A DNA stretch of 36,829 nt from Enterobacter cancerogenus (GCA_000773965.1 JRUP01000023.1:1-36829); one strand, 5' to 3'. Shown: positions 8,209 to 16,633, counted from the first letter of the stretch. Program-made: numbers and translations. Notes: generated by a model from the letters alone, not told the origin.

Positions 8209-8889
8209 TCAGTCCTGTCCTTCCCGGACGGGCTCAATCAGCTCTCTGCCCTGATGGTGAATGTTTCCCACTTTTCTGCTTACCGGATGCCATGTAAACG
8301 CCTTTTCCGGCAGGGCGGCGTCATGGGCAATTTCTTCTGCCCGCGAGGGTGTCGTCTCCGGGCTAAGCCACTCACGGATGGCGTCAGGGGAAAGCAGCAG
8401 CGGGCGCCTGTCGTGAATGTCGACCATGCCCCTGCTGCTGGCCGACGTCACAATCACAAACCCTTCTTTTCCGTGGTCCTGCCCGTAGGGCTGCCTGCCG
8501 ATGGCCGCAAAAAACAGGGGCTGGTTATCTTTATGATAAATGCAGAACGGCTGCTTCTTATCACCTTCCTTCTTCCATTCGAACCAGGCGTCTGCGGGAA
8601 CGATGGCGCGGCCGTGGTTCCACAGAGGTTTAAACATGCGGCCGCTGGCCGCTGTTTCCCCGCGTGCGTTAATCAGCGGCTGCTTATCCCACCATTCCGG
8701 TCCGTACCCCCAGAAAACCGGGTCGAGGCGCAGGACGTCGTCCTGCTCGTTGAGGAGCAGCACCTTCGTGCCCGGCGCAACGTTAAACCGGCCGATGGGC
8801 TCAGGGTCGAACGTGATTTCGTCCGGCTTCAGGCCGAGCGCATCAAAATACCCATCACGTCTGCTGTACTGCGCAAATCGTCCGCACAT
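8209..8889 (-). CDS. SRAP-domain abasic-site processing protein (YedK/HMCES family)
   Basis: A 226-residue protein of the SRAP family, which forms a covalent thiazolidine link to abasic sites in single-stranded DNA through Cys2 and protects them from breakage. The N-terminus is MCGRF, so Cys2 becomes the first residue after Met removal. That fixes the start at 8889 and not at the GTG at 8895. Asn74 (INARGET), Glu104 (WFEWKK) and His159 (IHDRRP) match the known active-site positions; the usual HDRMP has Arg for Met. AGGAGG lies upstream. It is transcribed divergently from the holE-like gene with 55 bp between the starts. Two damaged paralogues lie at 2784-2927 and 23320-23992. Confidence 0.92.
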   Translation of the reverse strand: MCGRFAQYSRRDGYFDALGLKPDEITFDPEPIGRFNVAPGTKVLLLNEQDDVLRLDPVFWGYGPEWWDKQPLINARGETAASGRMFKPLWNHGRAIVPADAWFEWKKEGDKKQPFCIYHKDNQPLFFAAIGRQPYGQDHGKEGFVIVTSASSRGMVDIHDRRPLLLSPDAIREWLSPETTPSRAEEIAHDAALPEKAFTWHPVSRKVGNIHHQGRELIEPVREGQD

Positions 8890-8944
8890 AGTCACCTCCT
8901 GCAGTAAGGATAGCGGGGGTATACTGGCGTCAGGAGGATTTCAC
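8890..8944. promoter_or_regulatory. Shared divergent SRAP/holE promoter region
   Basis: A 55-bp interval holding two opposite ribosome binding sites (CACCTCC for SRAP, CAGGAGG for holE) and a core AAGGATAGCGGGGGTATACT. Related DNA occurs at 2928-2985 and 23993-24046 beside the two damaged SRAP copies. The interval is so short that the two promoters must overlap. No LexA box of the CTGT-N8-ACAG kind was found. Confidence 0.5.
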
Positions 8945-9190
8945 ATGTCACAGAATTTAGCCGCACGCAGCCCGGAAGAACGGGCGAAGGTTAACGCGGA
9001 TCTGGCCGCCTCAGGCGTGGGGTACAGAGAGCGCCTTAATCTGCCCGTTATCCCGGCCGAAGCTGAAAGGCAGCAGCCGGAGGAGCAGCGCGAATACTTC
9101 AGGGAACGGCTCCAGTATTACCGCAATCTGGCCCTGCAGTACCCGCGGGGAACCGACCCGGTCTATCAGAAAGAACCAAAGGGGGAATGA
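8945..9190 (+). CDS. HolE-like DNA polymerase III theta subunit (HOT-like)
   Basis: An 81-residue protein that resembles E. coli theta along nearly its whole length: ERAKVNADLAASGVGYRERL, LPVIPAEAERQQPE and YFRERLQYYR correspond to KVNVDLAAAGVAFKERYN, MPVIAEAVEREQPE and WFRERLIAHR as I recall them. Theta stabilises the epsilon proofreading subunit of Pol III. Phage P1 carries a similar stand-in called HOT. The ATG has CAGGAGG upstream. It is divergent from SRAP. A decayed second copy lies at 24047-24284, again beside an SRAP gene. Its C-terminus is a few residues longer than that of theta. Confidence 0.85.
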   Translation: MSQNLAARSPEERAKVNADLAASGVGYRERLNLPVIPAEAERQQPEEQREYFRERLQYYRNLALQYPRGTDPVYQKEPKGE

Positions 9191-9214
9191 AAGTAAATGT
9201 CCGTGCGGTATTTT

Positions 9215-9440
9215 TCAGAGACGCGAGCGCTTGCTCTGCCAGGCGACAAGGAGCAGGAGCGCCACCGCGCCGGACAGTGCGAGGTAGACAGCCCTGTGCG
9301 TGTCTGCGCGGCCAAGAAAGTAGAAAAGGGTACTCAGCCCCGTCACGGCGAACAGTATGGTGGCTAAACCGATATTCACATAGCTGCCGAGGATTTTAAG
9401 GAGCCATTCCTCAATTTTTTTGCCGATGTCTGCTTTAACA
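9215..9440 (-). CDS. Small two-helix membrane protein without a normal start codon
   Basis: The minus-strand frame reads VKADIGKKIEEWLLKILGSY, two hydrophobic helices (VNIGLATILFAVTGLSTLFY and AVYLALSGAVALLLLVAWQ), then a basic tail QSKRSRL and stop. This looks like a genuine membrane protein of about 74 residues. An ATG exists at 9441-9439 but it is one base out of frame (ATGTTAAAG), and the frame itself has only GTT at the expected place. Either a base has been lost, making it a pseudogene, or an unusual start (such as ATT at 9417) is used. No family was recognised. Confidence 0.45.
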
Positions 9441-9548
9441 TGGTGTCACCCTTTAATGATGCGCGTTTGAGCCTGAATTTTAACCTTTTATGACGCGAAC
9501 AACCAGGTGCGCAATGAAGGAGGTTAACGTCCGGGTAAATTCAGGCAT

Positions 9549-9572
9549 GAGCCCCGGGCAGAGGCTCTTTTT
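9549..9572 (+). terminator. Rho-independent terminator
   Basis: The stem GAGCC (9549-9553) pairs with GGCTC (9563-9567) around a GC-rich loop and is followed by five T residues, in the rightward direction. It would end transcripts coming from holE and stop them entering the leftward genes beyond. Confidence 0.55.
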
Positions 9573-9804
9573 AATTCCGGTGTGAGGAAGAAAACGAGCC
9601 CAGCATAATGCCAGTCATTGCGAGCCCGGTTATATACAGCCCCGCTATCACGATCACGCCGGTCAGCTCCGTCAGCTGGTTTGTTTCAAACCACGAGGTC
9701 ATCAGATGAGCGCCCTCATCCAGCGCCGTGCTTAATCCACCCGGAAGCCAGGACGACAGCAGTTGCGCGCCACCCTCCAGTAATCCCGTCAGCTCATTAG
9801 CCAT
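9571..9804 (-). CDS. Small membrane protein, 77 aa
   Basis: An N-terminal amphipathic region (MANELTGLLEGGAQLLSSWL) is followed by one strong transmembrane helix at residues ~49-69 (VIVIAGLYITGLAMTGIMLG) and a short polar tail. AGGAT lies upstream of the ATG. It begins 22 bp after the Rpn-type nuclease gene ends, on the same strand, so the two may be cotranscribed. Family unknown. Confidence 0.55.
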   Translation of the reverse strand: MANELTGLLEGGAQLLSSWLPGGLSTALDEGAHLMTSWFETNQLTELTGVIVIAGLYITGLAMTGIMLGSFSSSHRN

Positions 9805-9826
9805 GGTTTCGTTATCCTGTTTTCAG

Positions 9827-10729
9827 TCAGTGGCAAATTTTTGCGAGGTCATCATCCGACAGCCCGGTCAGCTCTCTCACCGATTCCAGCGGAATGCCTT
9901 TCTGCAGCAGGTTGCGGGCGACCTCCATTTTGCCTTCCTGACGCCCTTCCTGACGTCCTTTCTCCAGTCCCTTCTGCTCCAGCTGCTGTGCAATCGTCAT
10001 CAGTTCGTCCTCATGCTGCGGCACTCTCTGCGCCAGGTTGCGTACGAAGGCTTCGGCGTCGTCGGTTTCGCCCGCCTGTACGAGGTAGTTTATCAGCGAA
10101 ACCAGCTGCTGTCCCGTGAGGTGACCGGCCATCAGGGTGGCGGCCAGGCGGTCCAGCAGGTCAGCCAGGTCGCGCCGGTGGATGTGCTTCTGCAGCAGGG
10201 TCAGCGCTGCCATGCTGCGGTGATTCATGATCTCCTCGTCCGGGATCACCGTGACGTCAACCAGCGGGAACGGCGCGCCGTAAAGGCGGCCGGCCAGCGC
10301 CGGGTCATCAAACTCCTGCAGCCAGTCGGTGGAGTATGGATACGGGCTGCGCTTCCCGGTGTAGAACAGCACCGGTATGACCAGCGGCAGCTTTTTATGC
10401 CCGGCGTCGAGGTGGCGCTGCATGGCGGCCACCGCGTAACGCATCAGGCGAAACGCCATGTGCCGGTCAGGGGTTGACTGGTGCTCGATCAGCACGTGAA
10501 TGTACCCGTCGCCGGCGGCGGTCTTCAGGCTGTAGAGCACGTCGCTGTAGAAAGCGCGCAGGTTTTCCTCCACAAAGCTGCCGGACTCCAGCTTCAGGGT
10601 GCTGAGGTCACAGACGGCGCGCAGCTCTGCCGGCAGATGCAGCTCGATAAAGTCCCGGGCCGTACCGGGATGCGTCAGGAAAGCCTTGAAGGCTGCATCG
10701 TGGGGTACAGGCGTTGGCTTTTTCACCAT
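9827..10729 (-). CDS. Rpn/YhgA-family recombination-promoting nuclease
   Basis: A 300-residue protein of the Rpn (PF04754, transposase_31) family of PD-(D/E)XK endonucleases, which raise RecA-independent recombination. The family opening PHDAAFKAFLTHP, the ESGSFVEENLRAFYSDVLYS block carrying an Asp, and HVLIEHQSTPDRHMAFRLMRY with the Glu-X-Gln of the nuclease core are all present. A C-terminal charged repeat (GRQEGRQEGK) precedes a small helical end (ESVRELTGLSDDDLAKIC), as in many members. The ATG at 10729 follows AAGGAG, so the longer frame is not used. The small gene 10743-10997 ends 13 bp upstream, which suggests one transcript. Confidence 0.9.
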   Translation of the reverse strand: MVKKPTPVPHDAAFKAFLTHPGTARDFIELHLPAELRAVCDLSTLKLESGSFVEENLRAFYSDVLYSLKTAAGDGYIHVLIEHQSTPDRHMAFRLMRYAVAAMQRHLDAGHKKLPLVIPVLFYTGKRSPYPYSTDWLQEFDDPALAGRLYGAPFPLVDVTVIPDEEIMNHRSMAALTLLQKHIHRRDLADLLDRLAATLMAGHLTGQQLVSLINYLVQAGETDDAEAFVRNLAQRVPQHEDELMTIAQQLEQKGLEKGRQEGRQEGKMEVARNLLQKGIPLESVRELTGLSDDDLAKICH

Positions 10730-10742
10730 GAGCTCCTTAATT

Positions 10743-10997
10743 TCAGGCAGATGGCAGTGCCGGCAGGCCCAGCGCCGTGGCCAGTTCGTCCACGGGCATG
10801 GCAACGTTGAACCACTTATCGTTAGACAGGACTACGCGGGCTCCCCTGAAAACGTCTTCTTCCCGGATAAATGCGATCAGTTCTTTCTGTATCACCCAGG
10901 CCTTCCCTTTTCTGTCCCGTAAGGCAATGAGGTTAGCCGGCGAACAGGCTGTGGCCGCGTAGCTTTCTGAGGTGCTTCTGACGTTTGTATCAAACAT
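10743..10997 (-). CDS. Hypothetical protein, 84 aa
   Basis: A soluble protein with a segment NLIALRDRKGKAWVIQKELIA that looks like paired beta strands around a turn, and a C-terminal amphipathic helix (PVDELATALGLP). It ends 13 bp before the Rpn-type nuclease and is probably cotranscribed with it. I do not recognise a family. Confidence 0.5.
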   Translation of the reverse strand: MFDTNVRSTSESYAATACSPANLIALRDRKGKAWVIQKELIAFIREEDVFRGARVVLSNDKWFNVAMPVDELATALGLPALPSA

Positions 10998-11071
10998 AGC
11001 GGGGCTTTCCTTAACGTGTGATTATCATTTCTCTGCCGCACTTCTGTGCGGATTCTTCGCTGTATTATGCG

Positions 11072-11326
11072 CTAGCCCGCCCTGCTTTCCTGGCACACCC
11101 GGATCAGTGTCCGCGCGGCATCGCGGAGCAAGGGCTTAACCTCAGCGGGATAGCCGGCAGCCGGCGGATTTTTTCTGCACTCCTCACTGACCGGGCTGAC
11201 CGCCTCGGCGACCGGGGCGCCGGAAAACCGCACCTCAGCAGAGAGCGGGCCGTGCTGTTCGCTCCCCGGTACCAGGCTGACCAGCAGCGCGCTGAGCGCG
11301 AACGCGACGGCCCTGATGGTACTCAT
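11072..11326 (-). CDS. Small exported protein, 84 aa
   Basis: It begins MSTIRAVAFALSALLVSLVPG, a plausible Sec signal peptide with possible cleavage after residues 20-22, leaving a periplasmic peptide of about 62 residues with two cysteines (EECRKN and IRVCQ) that could pair. Its ATG overlaps the stop of the upstream gene (ATGA), so it is translationally coupled. Function unknown. Confidence 0.5.
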   Translation of the reverse strand: MSTIRAVAFALSALLVSLVPGSEQHGPLSAEVRFSGAPVAEAVSPVSEECRKNPPAAGYPAEVKPLLRDAARTLIRVCQESRAG

Positions 11327-11925
11327 CGTGCATCCTCACCGGCGCCTGCGGCCGGCGCGTCAGCATTGACCTGCACGCGAGAAGGCAGACCCGCGCGGAC
11401 GCAGGCCTGATACCACTCAGCCACCTGCAGGGCGTCGGCCGGCAGCCAACGCAGGGCTCCCCCCGGTAACTCGAGCTGCAGGCAGGTGGTGCCGTCCAGA
11501 CGCACCACGTAGGCCGCGCTGCGTACCAGGAAATCCTGGCCGTTCAGGCGGACATTCGCCGGGACGTCCGCTGCGCTCCCGGGCAGCGAGGTCAGCGCGC
11601 ATACCGTGGATTCCCGCCGCGTCCTTTCCTGAGCGTTAACCTCGGCCTGCAGCAAGGGGGCCGCCTGGTCCCTGCCCGCATCGGTGAGCTCAACGGCCAG
11701 CTGCAGGTTTGGCGCCCGCAGCGTGCGCAGCCAGCCCGCGTCTTCCAGCCGGCGGCAGGAGGCGCGCAGGTTAGGCCCGTAAACCGGGGCATCCGCGCCT
11801 TGCTCCAGCAGCCGCCCGAGGTCGCGAGTGGCCACAGGACCCGGCCGGTTTGCATCAAGGGCGGCCAGCACGACGAGGATCCGTCTCTGCAGCGGCGACG
11901 GGCGGCGGGTTTTTTCAGTGGACAT
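11323..11925 (-). CDS. Putative winged-helix protein, 200 aa
   Basis: Residues ~8-85 (PLQRRILVVLAALDANRPGP, TRDLGRLLEQ, RASCRRLEDAGWLRTLR, LAVELTDAGRD) have the pattern of a winged helix: an initial helix, a turn, a recognition-like helix ending in an LEDAGWL motif, and a beta hairpin. The C-terminal half is beta-rich and unassigned. The ATG at 11925 (MSTEKTRRPS) has GGGAG upstream and overlaps the end of the preceding gene by 11 bp. The longer open frame overlaps that gene in another phase and is not used. It could bind DNA or serve as a regulator of this three-gene operon. Confidence 0.55.
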   Translation of the reverse strand: MSTEKTRRPSPLQRRILVVLAALDANRPGPVATRDLGRLLEQGADAPVYGPNLRASCRRLEDAGWLRTLRAPNLQLAVELTDAGRDQAAPLLQAEVNAQERTRRESTVCALTSLPGSAADVPANVRLNGQDFLVRSAAYVVRLDGTTCLQLELPGGALRWLPADALQVAEWYQACVRAGLPSRVQVNADAPAAGAGEDAR

Positions 11926-12181
11926 CGGCAGCAGGCTCCCTGCCGTCTGTTTCCAGCCCGGCCAGCAGGCGAAGCTGGCGGTGATCGTCGGCATAGTCCC
12001 TGTCCGTTTCTTCCATGCCCTGAATGAGGGTGAGAAAGAGATCGATGGCCCCGACGCAGAGCCCCCTGTCAAATTCATCAGGGGGAGTACATCCGGCCGC
12101 GGCAAAGGTGTGCAGCACCGTCCGGGTGGTTTCCAGCAGCTGATCATAGGTAATGCTGAGCGTTGGTCCGGGGCTTCCCAT
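11915..12181 (-). CDS. Hypothetical protein, 88 aa, first gene of a three-gene operon
   Basis: An acidic, helical protein (TLSITYDQLLETTRTVLHTF, then GAIDLFLTLIQGMEETDRDY). The ATG at 12181 is preceded by GGAG with 5-nt spacing; the longer frame from 12262 has no ribosome binding site. Its end overlaps the start of the winged-helix gene, whose end in turn overlaps the small exported protein, so the three products probably act together. No family was recognised. Confidence 0.5.
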   Translation of the reverse strand: MGSPGPTLSITYDQLLETTRTVLHTFAAAGCTPPDEFDRGLCVGAIDLFLTLIQGMEETDRDYADDHRQLRLLAGLETDGREPAADVH

Positions 12182-12323
12182 AATGACTCCATGCGTGTGA
12201 ATGACGGATACGAATTCTTTGTTGATATGAAGAGTGAATTTATCTTCTTTGAATATTATCATATCAGGTATTGATTAATCGCTAAGTTATAATAATCACA
12301 TCTCATTGTGTCATCACCTCCCG

Positions 12324-12353
12324 CAGATCCGGAAAAAGGCAGACCCGGATCTG
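12324..12353. repeat. Inverted repeat containing the left copy of a flanking 22-bp repeat
   Basis: CAGATCCGG (12324-12332) and CCGGATCTG (12345-12353) form a perfect 9-bp inverted repeat. Bases 12331-12352 (GGAAAAAGG, then CAGACCCGGATCT) recur with two mismatches and one extra A at 16467-16489, in the same orientation, on the far side of the large NTPase gene. Confidence 0.6.
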
Positions 12354-12478
12354 GGCCCGGCCCTTACGCTCCTTTTCTTTCAATTTAACCGTCACCAGTA
12401 AGGTGAGTTATTACAGTTAATTCGCCCGTAATCTGAAGATATACTGATGAGAATTACAAAAATAAACAGGTGATAAAA

Positions 12479-15400
12479 ATGCTTACACCGCCGCAGAAGT
12501 CTGATGTTCTTTTTCACACAGCCTCTCCCGAGACAGACGAGATAAGTACTACTGATGATTATGAAGCCCTTACGCCCAGTATTATCGAGCCGGGGGAATC
12601 AGCCGTGTATACGGATGCACTTAACTTTGCCTGTTCCCGTGGGGATATCAAAAACATCGCCGTAACCGGAGCCTACGGAGCGGGTAAAAGTTCTGTGCTG
12701 CGGACCTGGAAGGAATGTCCTGATAACGATTTACGGATCATGACCGTCTCCCTGGCTGACTTTGAGATGCAGTCCGTCTCGCGGCCAAAAGTTGAGCCTC
12801 CCGGCCAGGATGGGGCAGTAACCGCTGCCGACGATAAAAAAGCGGCGGCTGAAGAAAAAACCATTGAGTACAGCATCCTTCAGCAGCTGCTTTACAAAGA
12901 AAAGAAGAGTGCGCTTCCTTATTCACGCATAGAACGCATTTCCGATATCACTTCATTTCAGGTTGCTGCAGTGGCCGTTAACCTGCTTATCATCCTGAGT
13001 GTCATGCTGGCAGGCCTGTTCTGCCTCTTTCCGGACTACGTCGGGAAAAAGCTGTCGCTGCCTGTGACGATCAGCCATCACCTTATCGAAATGCCGGCAG
13101 CCAGGCTGGTCCTTGCCGGGTTACTGCTCTTTGCGGCACTGTTTCTTTGTGTTAAAAAACTGCACCGTATTGGCCTCTTTGACCGGAGAGTCAGCGTTGA
13201 CAAGATCGATATGCTGAAAGGCGCCATATCAACCCGCCCCGCTTCTCCGTCCCTCCTTAATGTCTACATCGACGAAATTGTGTATTTCTTCGAGCAGACC
13301 GGGTATACCGTCGTTATTTTTGAAGATCTGGACCGCCACAACGACGGTGCCATTTTTATCAAGCTCCGGGAAATAAACCAGATTATTAATAACACCCGCC
13401 CTGAAGGTGATCCCGTCCGGTTTATTTACGCCGTCAGGGACGGGCTTTTCTCAACTGCTGAAGCAAGGACCAAATTTTTCGACTTTGTGATACCGGTAAT
13501 ACCTGTGATGGACAGCGAAAATGCCGCTGAGCATTTCAGCAGCATGTTCAGGGAAGAGGAACTAAATGGACCAGGCTTCAGTAAATGCGTCAGCCAGCTT
13601 TCACTGTTCATACCAGACATGCGTATTATGAGGAACATTGCAAACGAGTTCAGGGTTTATCAGAATCTGGTTAATGGCAGTGAGAATATCGTGCGTCTTC
13701 TGTCCATGATTGCCTATAAAAATATCTGTGCTGAAGATTACCACAGCATTGATGAAAAAAAAGGCGCGCTCTACTCCTTTGTCAGATCATTCACTTCCGG
13801 GGAACTAAAGGCAGACTATATCAGCCAGAAAAACCTGGACCTGGAAAGAATTGAAAGCGATATTAATATTGTCGGAGAAGATGACTCGGATACTTTGGAG
13901 GAAGTTAGGAAAGATATACTATCTGATTGCATATCACCAGCGCTTAAAGGGACCTTACATTTTAACGCAACAGGTCTCGGAGTGATTTCACTGGATTCTC
14001 TCGCTAATGACGAGGAACGATTCGATAAGTTAATGTCTTTAGATTCATTTCAAATTCGGTTTGTCCTTCGAAATTTGGATATTAAAACTATCAGTAACAA
14101 TGAAATTAACGGTATGAGGGAGACCTATGACAGAAGGAAAGAACTTCTGCGCATGAGGAGTGAAGGAATCATTTCTGAAAAGCAGGAAGAAATCAGGCTC
14201 ATTAAAAGCCACATACAGTCACTGCAAAACATCAGCCTGCAGGCCCTTGCGGAGACTTTAGAGAGCGCTGGCTTTAACGAGTGGGCAGATAAAAAACTCC
14301 ATAAGGCAGGGGCAGCCTGCGAATCGATTAAAAACAGTGCGGAACAGCTGGAGTTTATCTATTTCCTTTTGGTAAGCGGCTATGTCGCCTCAGACTACAT
14401 GTTTTACCGATCGGTATTCAGGGCGGGAAGCCTGAGCCGTGAGGATAATGAGTACATAAAGGCAGTCAGCATTAGCCGGCACTCTGCCATGACGCTGGCA
14501 ATGCCGCTGAGCCGCGTGGAGAACGTCATCGCCAAGCTGGTCAGTCTGGGACTGATGACGGAGAGACGGGCCTGGCATCCGGATGTGCTGCTTTATCTGC
14601 TTGAGCATGATGATCCTAAACTGCGCTCAATAATGCAGCTCCAGGCTGAAGATGACGAAGACCTGCTGCAGCTTGGGGCACAGACTTTCGTGAACTGGAC
14701 TCTTCCACAACGAATACGTTATGTAGAACAGATGTCATGCACTCATGATTACGCCCGGGGATTTGTTAAACGCCTTTCCATGATGAACGACAGAAAGGTC
14801 GCCTGCGAATTGCTGATTTTATATATGTGTTCTTCAAAACTTGAGTGGGATAATCAGACAACTAACATGCGTCAGTGGGCCAGTGCGGTGCTTACTGACA
14901 ACGGCGCGTTTCCTGATCTTGTCCCTGAAAATTACGGCCAGATATTCACGAATAATATGCTTGAAATGGGGGTTCATATTTCTATAATTGATGTGTGCAT
15001 ATCAGAGCAGGGTAAGGAAATAATTAAAAAAATCATCAAAAGTAAGCAATGGAACTACTCAGGGATTAATCTGCGAAATATATATCTGACGTTCTGCGAA
15101 CAGAAAAATTTAGGCAGGGATAACCTTAACAAGGAACCTCTGTTCTCTCTTGAAATGTTAGGTGTATCAGGGCTGACAGAAGTCGTTTATAACAATATAA
15201 ACCCCTTTATTACTGAGTTCTTCATTCCCTCGCAGGAGTATCAGCGCGTAGCTGAGTTGATGAAAGAAAGCAGTGTTACATCCAAGAACGTCAGCGGCAT
15301 TATTACTGAAATGCAGTTTGTTATAGATGACATCAGCAAGGTAAATAACCGGGACTTGTATGATGCGGATGATGAAGACAAATTTGGCGCCGATGACGTT

Positions 15401-16300
15401 TATTCTCTCCTGATGAAACACGATCGTATAAAACCGGACTGGTCTAACTTAATAAGACTGTTAGAACAGGATGAAGTATCAATTTCATTGCTGACGTCGT
15501 GGTTCGATCGTAATTATACTGAAATTACTGAAGCAGACATATCAGAAATCTCTCCGGAGTCATTCAGCCTGCTGATTCAGCAGCTTTTTAATTCTGACAA
15601 CGTAAGTGAGCGCGCGCGTATTAAATTGCTCAGCTGCATTCCGCTGATACTTTCTTCCCTTCCGGAAGATCTGACTCTGGAGCGTGCTGCCTTGTTGATA
15701 CAGTACGGGCGCCTAGATCCCTCAGCTGATGTTTATGAGCAGCTTTATCAGGCGTTTCACGCTGAGAGTGAAGGGCTGACGTCGCTTCTGGCCGCTCTCG
15801 TTTTCCAGAACCCCTCTCTGCTGCTGAACGATCCTGAGCTGGTCCTGATTAATGATGACGTATTTGACCATGCGCTGGCAGTCCGCCTTTTCAGTAATGA
15901 TGAGTTAATGAAAGTTGCCGGCCTGAGCACGCTTAGCTGGCTGTGGGGCTTTAAACGAGAAATTTTTGAGGGGCCCTTGTTCATACCTGCAGAGTCGCTC
16001 AGGCATCTGGTGCCTGGACTGGATAATGATGATCTGCGGATTGCGCTGCTCTTACAGGCACTCAAAGCCGGAGAGATCTCCCATCAGATCATTAAGCTGG
16101 TTCTGGGTTCACTTTCCGGCGAAGAATACCGTGTTTTTCTCAGTTCCAAGGCGCACCGCTCGGTGCCTTATTCGGAGTCACTCATTGAAATGGCACAGCT
16201 GCTGGAGAAGTCCGGGTTCATCCAGTCCCTGAAATTAAATGATGTTAGTCAGCGCATCTGGTTTGTTCCTCACGGCAGTTCAGCTTTCAGACGTGATTGA
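12479..16300 (+). CDS. YobI-like membrane-embedded P-loop NTPase, 1273 aa
   Basis: A very large protein. Residues ~28-72 (DYEALTPSIIEP, YTDALNFACS, DIKNIAVTGAYGAGKSS) match the start of YobI-type/KAP-like NTPases, with Walker A at 64-72. Two transmembrane helices at about 160-183 and 208-225 interrupt the NTPase domain, as in KAP-type proteins. Walker B is VVIFEDLDR (278-286), and a sensor-like strand is FIYAVRDGLF (315-324). The remaining ~900 residues are helical, with a coiled segment near 560-590, and I assign no enzyme domain to them. The ATG at 12479 has AGGTGA upstream. It is a single-gene unit between two short repeats. Related KAP/STAND-like NTPases are often proposed as phage-defence proteins; that role here is inferred. 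Confidence 0.8.
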   Translation: MLTPPQKSDVLFHTASPETDEISTTDDYEALTPSIIEPGESAVYTDALNFACSRGDIKNIAVTGAYGAGKSSVLRTWKECPDNDLRIMTVSLADFEMQSVSRPKVEPPGQDGAVTAADDKKAAAEEKTIEYSILQQLLYKEKKSALPYSRIERISDITSFQVAAVAVNLLIILSVMLAGLFCLFPDYVGKKLSLPVTISHHLIEMPAARLVLAGLLLFAALFLCVKKLHRIGLFDRRVSVDKIDMLKGAISTRPASPSLLNVYIDEIVYFFEQTGYTVVIFEDLDRHNDGAIFIKLREINQIINNTRPEGDPVRFIYAVRDGLFSTAEARTKFFDFVIPVIPVMDSENAAEHFSSMFREEELNGPGFSKCVSQLSLFIPDMRIMRNIANEFRVYQNLVNGSENIVRLLSMIAYKNICAEDYHSIDEKKGALYSFVRSFTSGELKADYISQKNLDLERIESDINIVGEDDSDTLEEVRKDILSDCISPALKGTLHFNATGLGVISLDSLANDEERFDKLMSLDSFQIRFVLRNLDIKTISNNEINGMRETYDRRKELLRMRSEGIISEKQEEIRLIKSHIQSLQNISLQALAETLESAGFNEWADKKLHKAGAACESIKNSAEQLEFIYFLLVSGYVASDYMFYRSVFRAGSLSREDNEYIKAVSISRHSAMTLAMPLSRVENVIAKLVSLGLMTERRAWHPDVLLYLLEHDDPKLRSIMQLQAEDDEDLLQLGAQTFVNWTLPQRIRYVEQMSCTHDYARGFVKRLSMMNDRKVACELLILYMCSSKLEWDNQTTNMRQWASAVLTDNGAFPDLVPENYGQIFTNNMLEMGVHISIIDVCISEQGKEIIKKIIKSKQWNYSGINLRNIYLTFCEQKNLGRDNLNKEPLFSLEMLGVSGLTEVVYNNINPFITEFFIPSQEYQRVAELMKESSVTSKNVSGIITEMQFVIDDISKVNNRDLYDADDEDKFGADDVYSLLMKHDRIKPDWSNLIRLLEQDEVSISLLTSWFDRNYTEITEADISEISPESFSLLIQQLFNSDNVSERARIKLLSCIPLILSSLPEDLTLERAALLIQYGRLDPSADVYEQLYQAFHAESEGLTSLLAALVFQNPSLLLNDPELVLINDDVFDHALAVRLFSNDELMKVAGLSTLSWLWGFKREIFEGPLFIPAESLRHLVPGLDNDDLRIALLLQALKAGEISHQIIKLVLGSLSGEEYRVFLSSKAHRSVPYSESLIEMAQLLEKSGFIQSLKLNDVSQRIWFVPHGSSAFRRD

Positions 16301-16315
16301 CATTTTATGAATATA

Positions 16316-16356
16316 AATCCTGCATACGGCGCTATATCTCTCTGTTATGCAGGATT
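16316..16356 (+). terminator. Long-loop hairpin after the NTPase gene
   Basis: AATCCTGCATA (16316-16326) and TATGCAGGATT (16346-16356) form a perfect 11-bp stem with a 19-nt loop, 15 bp after the NTPase stop. There is no strong T-run after it, so it may be a weak terminator or an mRNA-stabilising 3' structure. Confidence 0.45.
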
Positions 16357-16466
16357 TCTTCATAAAATTACTTTTGCTGCATTAAAAGATTTATTCCTCT
16401 CAGCTTTACTATTCCTGCCTGATTGACTGCATTAAGCAGGTTCATGTTTGTTAAATCTTCCGGATC

Positions 16467-16489
16467 GGAAAAAAGGAAGAACCGGATCT
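16467..16489. repeat. Right copy of the 22-bp repeat flanking the NTPase gene
   Basis: GGAAAAAAGG followed by AAGAACCGGATCT, in direct orientation with respect to 12331-12352. Twenty of 22 aligned bases agree, with one extra A. The pair brackets the NTPase gene and its hairpin almost exactly. Confidence 0.55.
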
Positions 16490-16576
16490 TTTCTACCATC
16501 GGGCGTTTTTTTGCGCGAATAACTACATATAGTGTCTAGCATAGCTAATGAGGGCACAACATACGGGATTTGTCAG

Positions 16577-16633
16577 GGAAGCACCGGCAGCAAACCGGCG
16601 CTTATACGCCTGAGAGCCACGTGTTACGCTTCC
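16577..16633 (+). other. Possible structured RNA element in a gene-free stretch
   Basis: The gene-free stretch 16490-16832 contains a compact foldable segment. GGAAGC (16577-16582) can pair with GCTTCC (16628-16633), enclosing a GGCG/CGCC hairpin (16597-16610) and two CCGG elements. No family is recognised. It might be a leader or small RNA, or chance pairing. Nothing else was seen in the stretch apart from T7 at 16505. Confidence 0.25.

Noticed and set aside
8254..8907. A 217-codon ORF opposite the SRAP gene
   Set aside because: The opposite strand carries all SRAP active-site residues, so this frame is antisense shadow.
9728..10477. A 249-codon ORF opposite the Rpn-type nuclease
   Set aside because: The Rpn frame has clear family motifs and a ribosome binding site; this frame is its antisense shadow.
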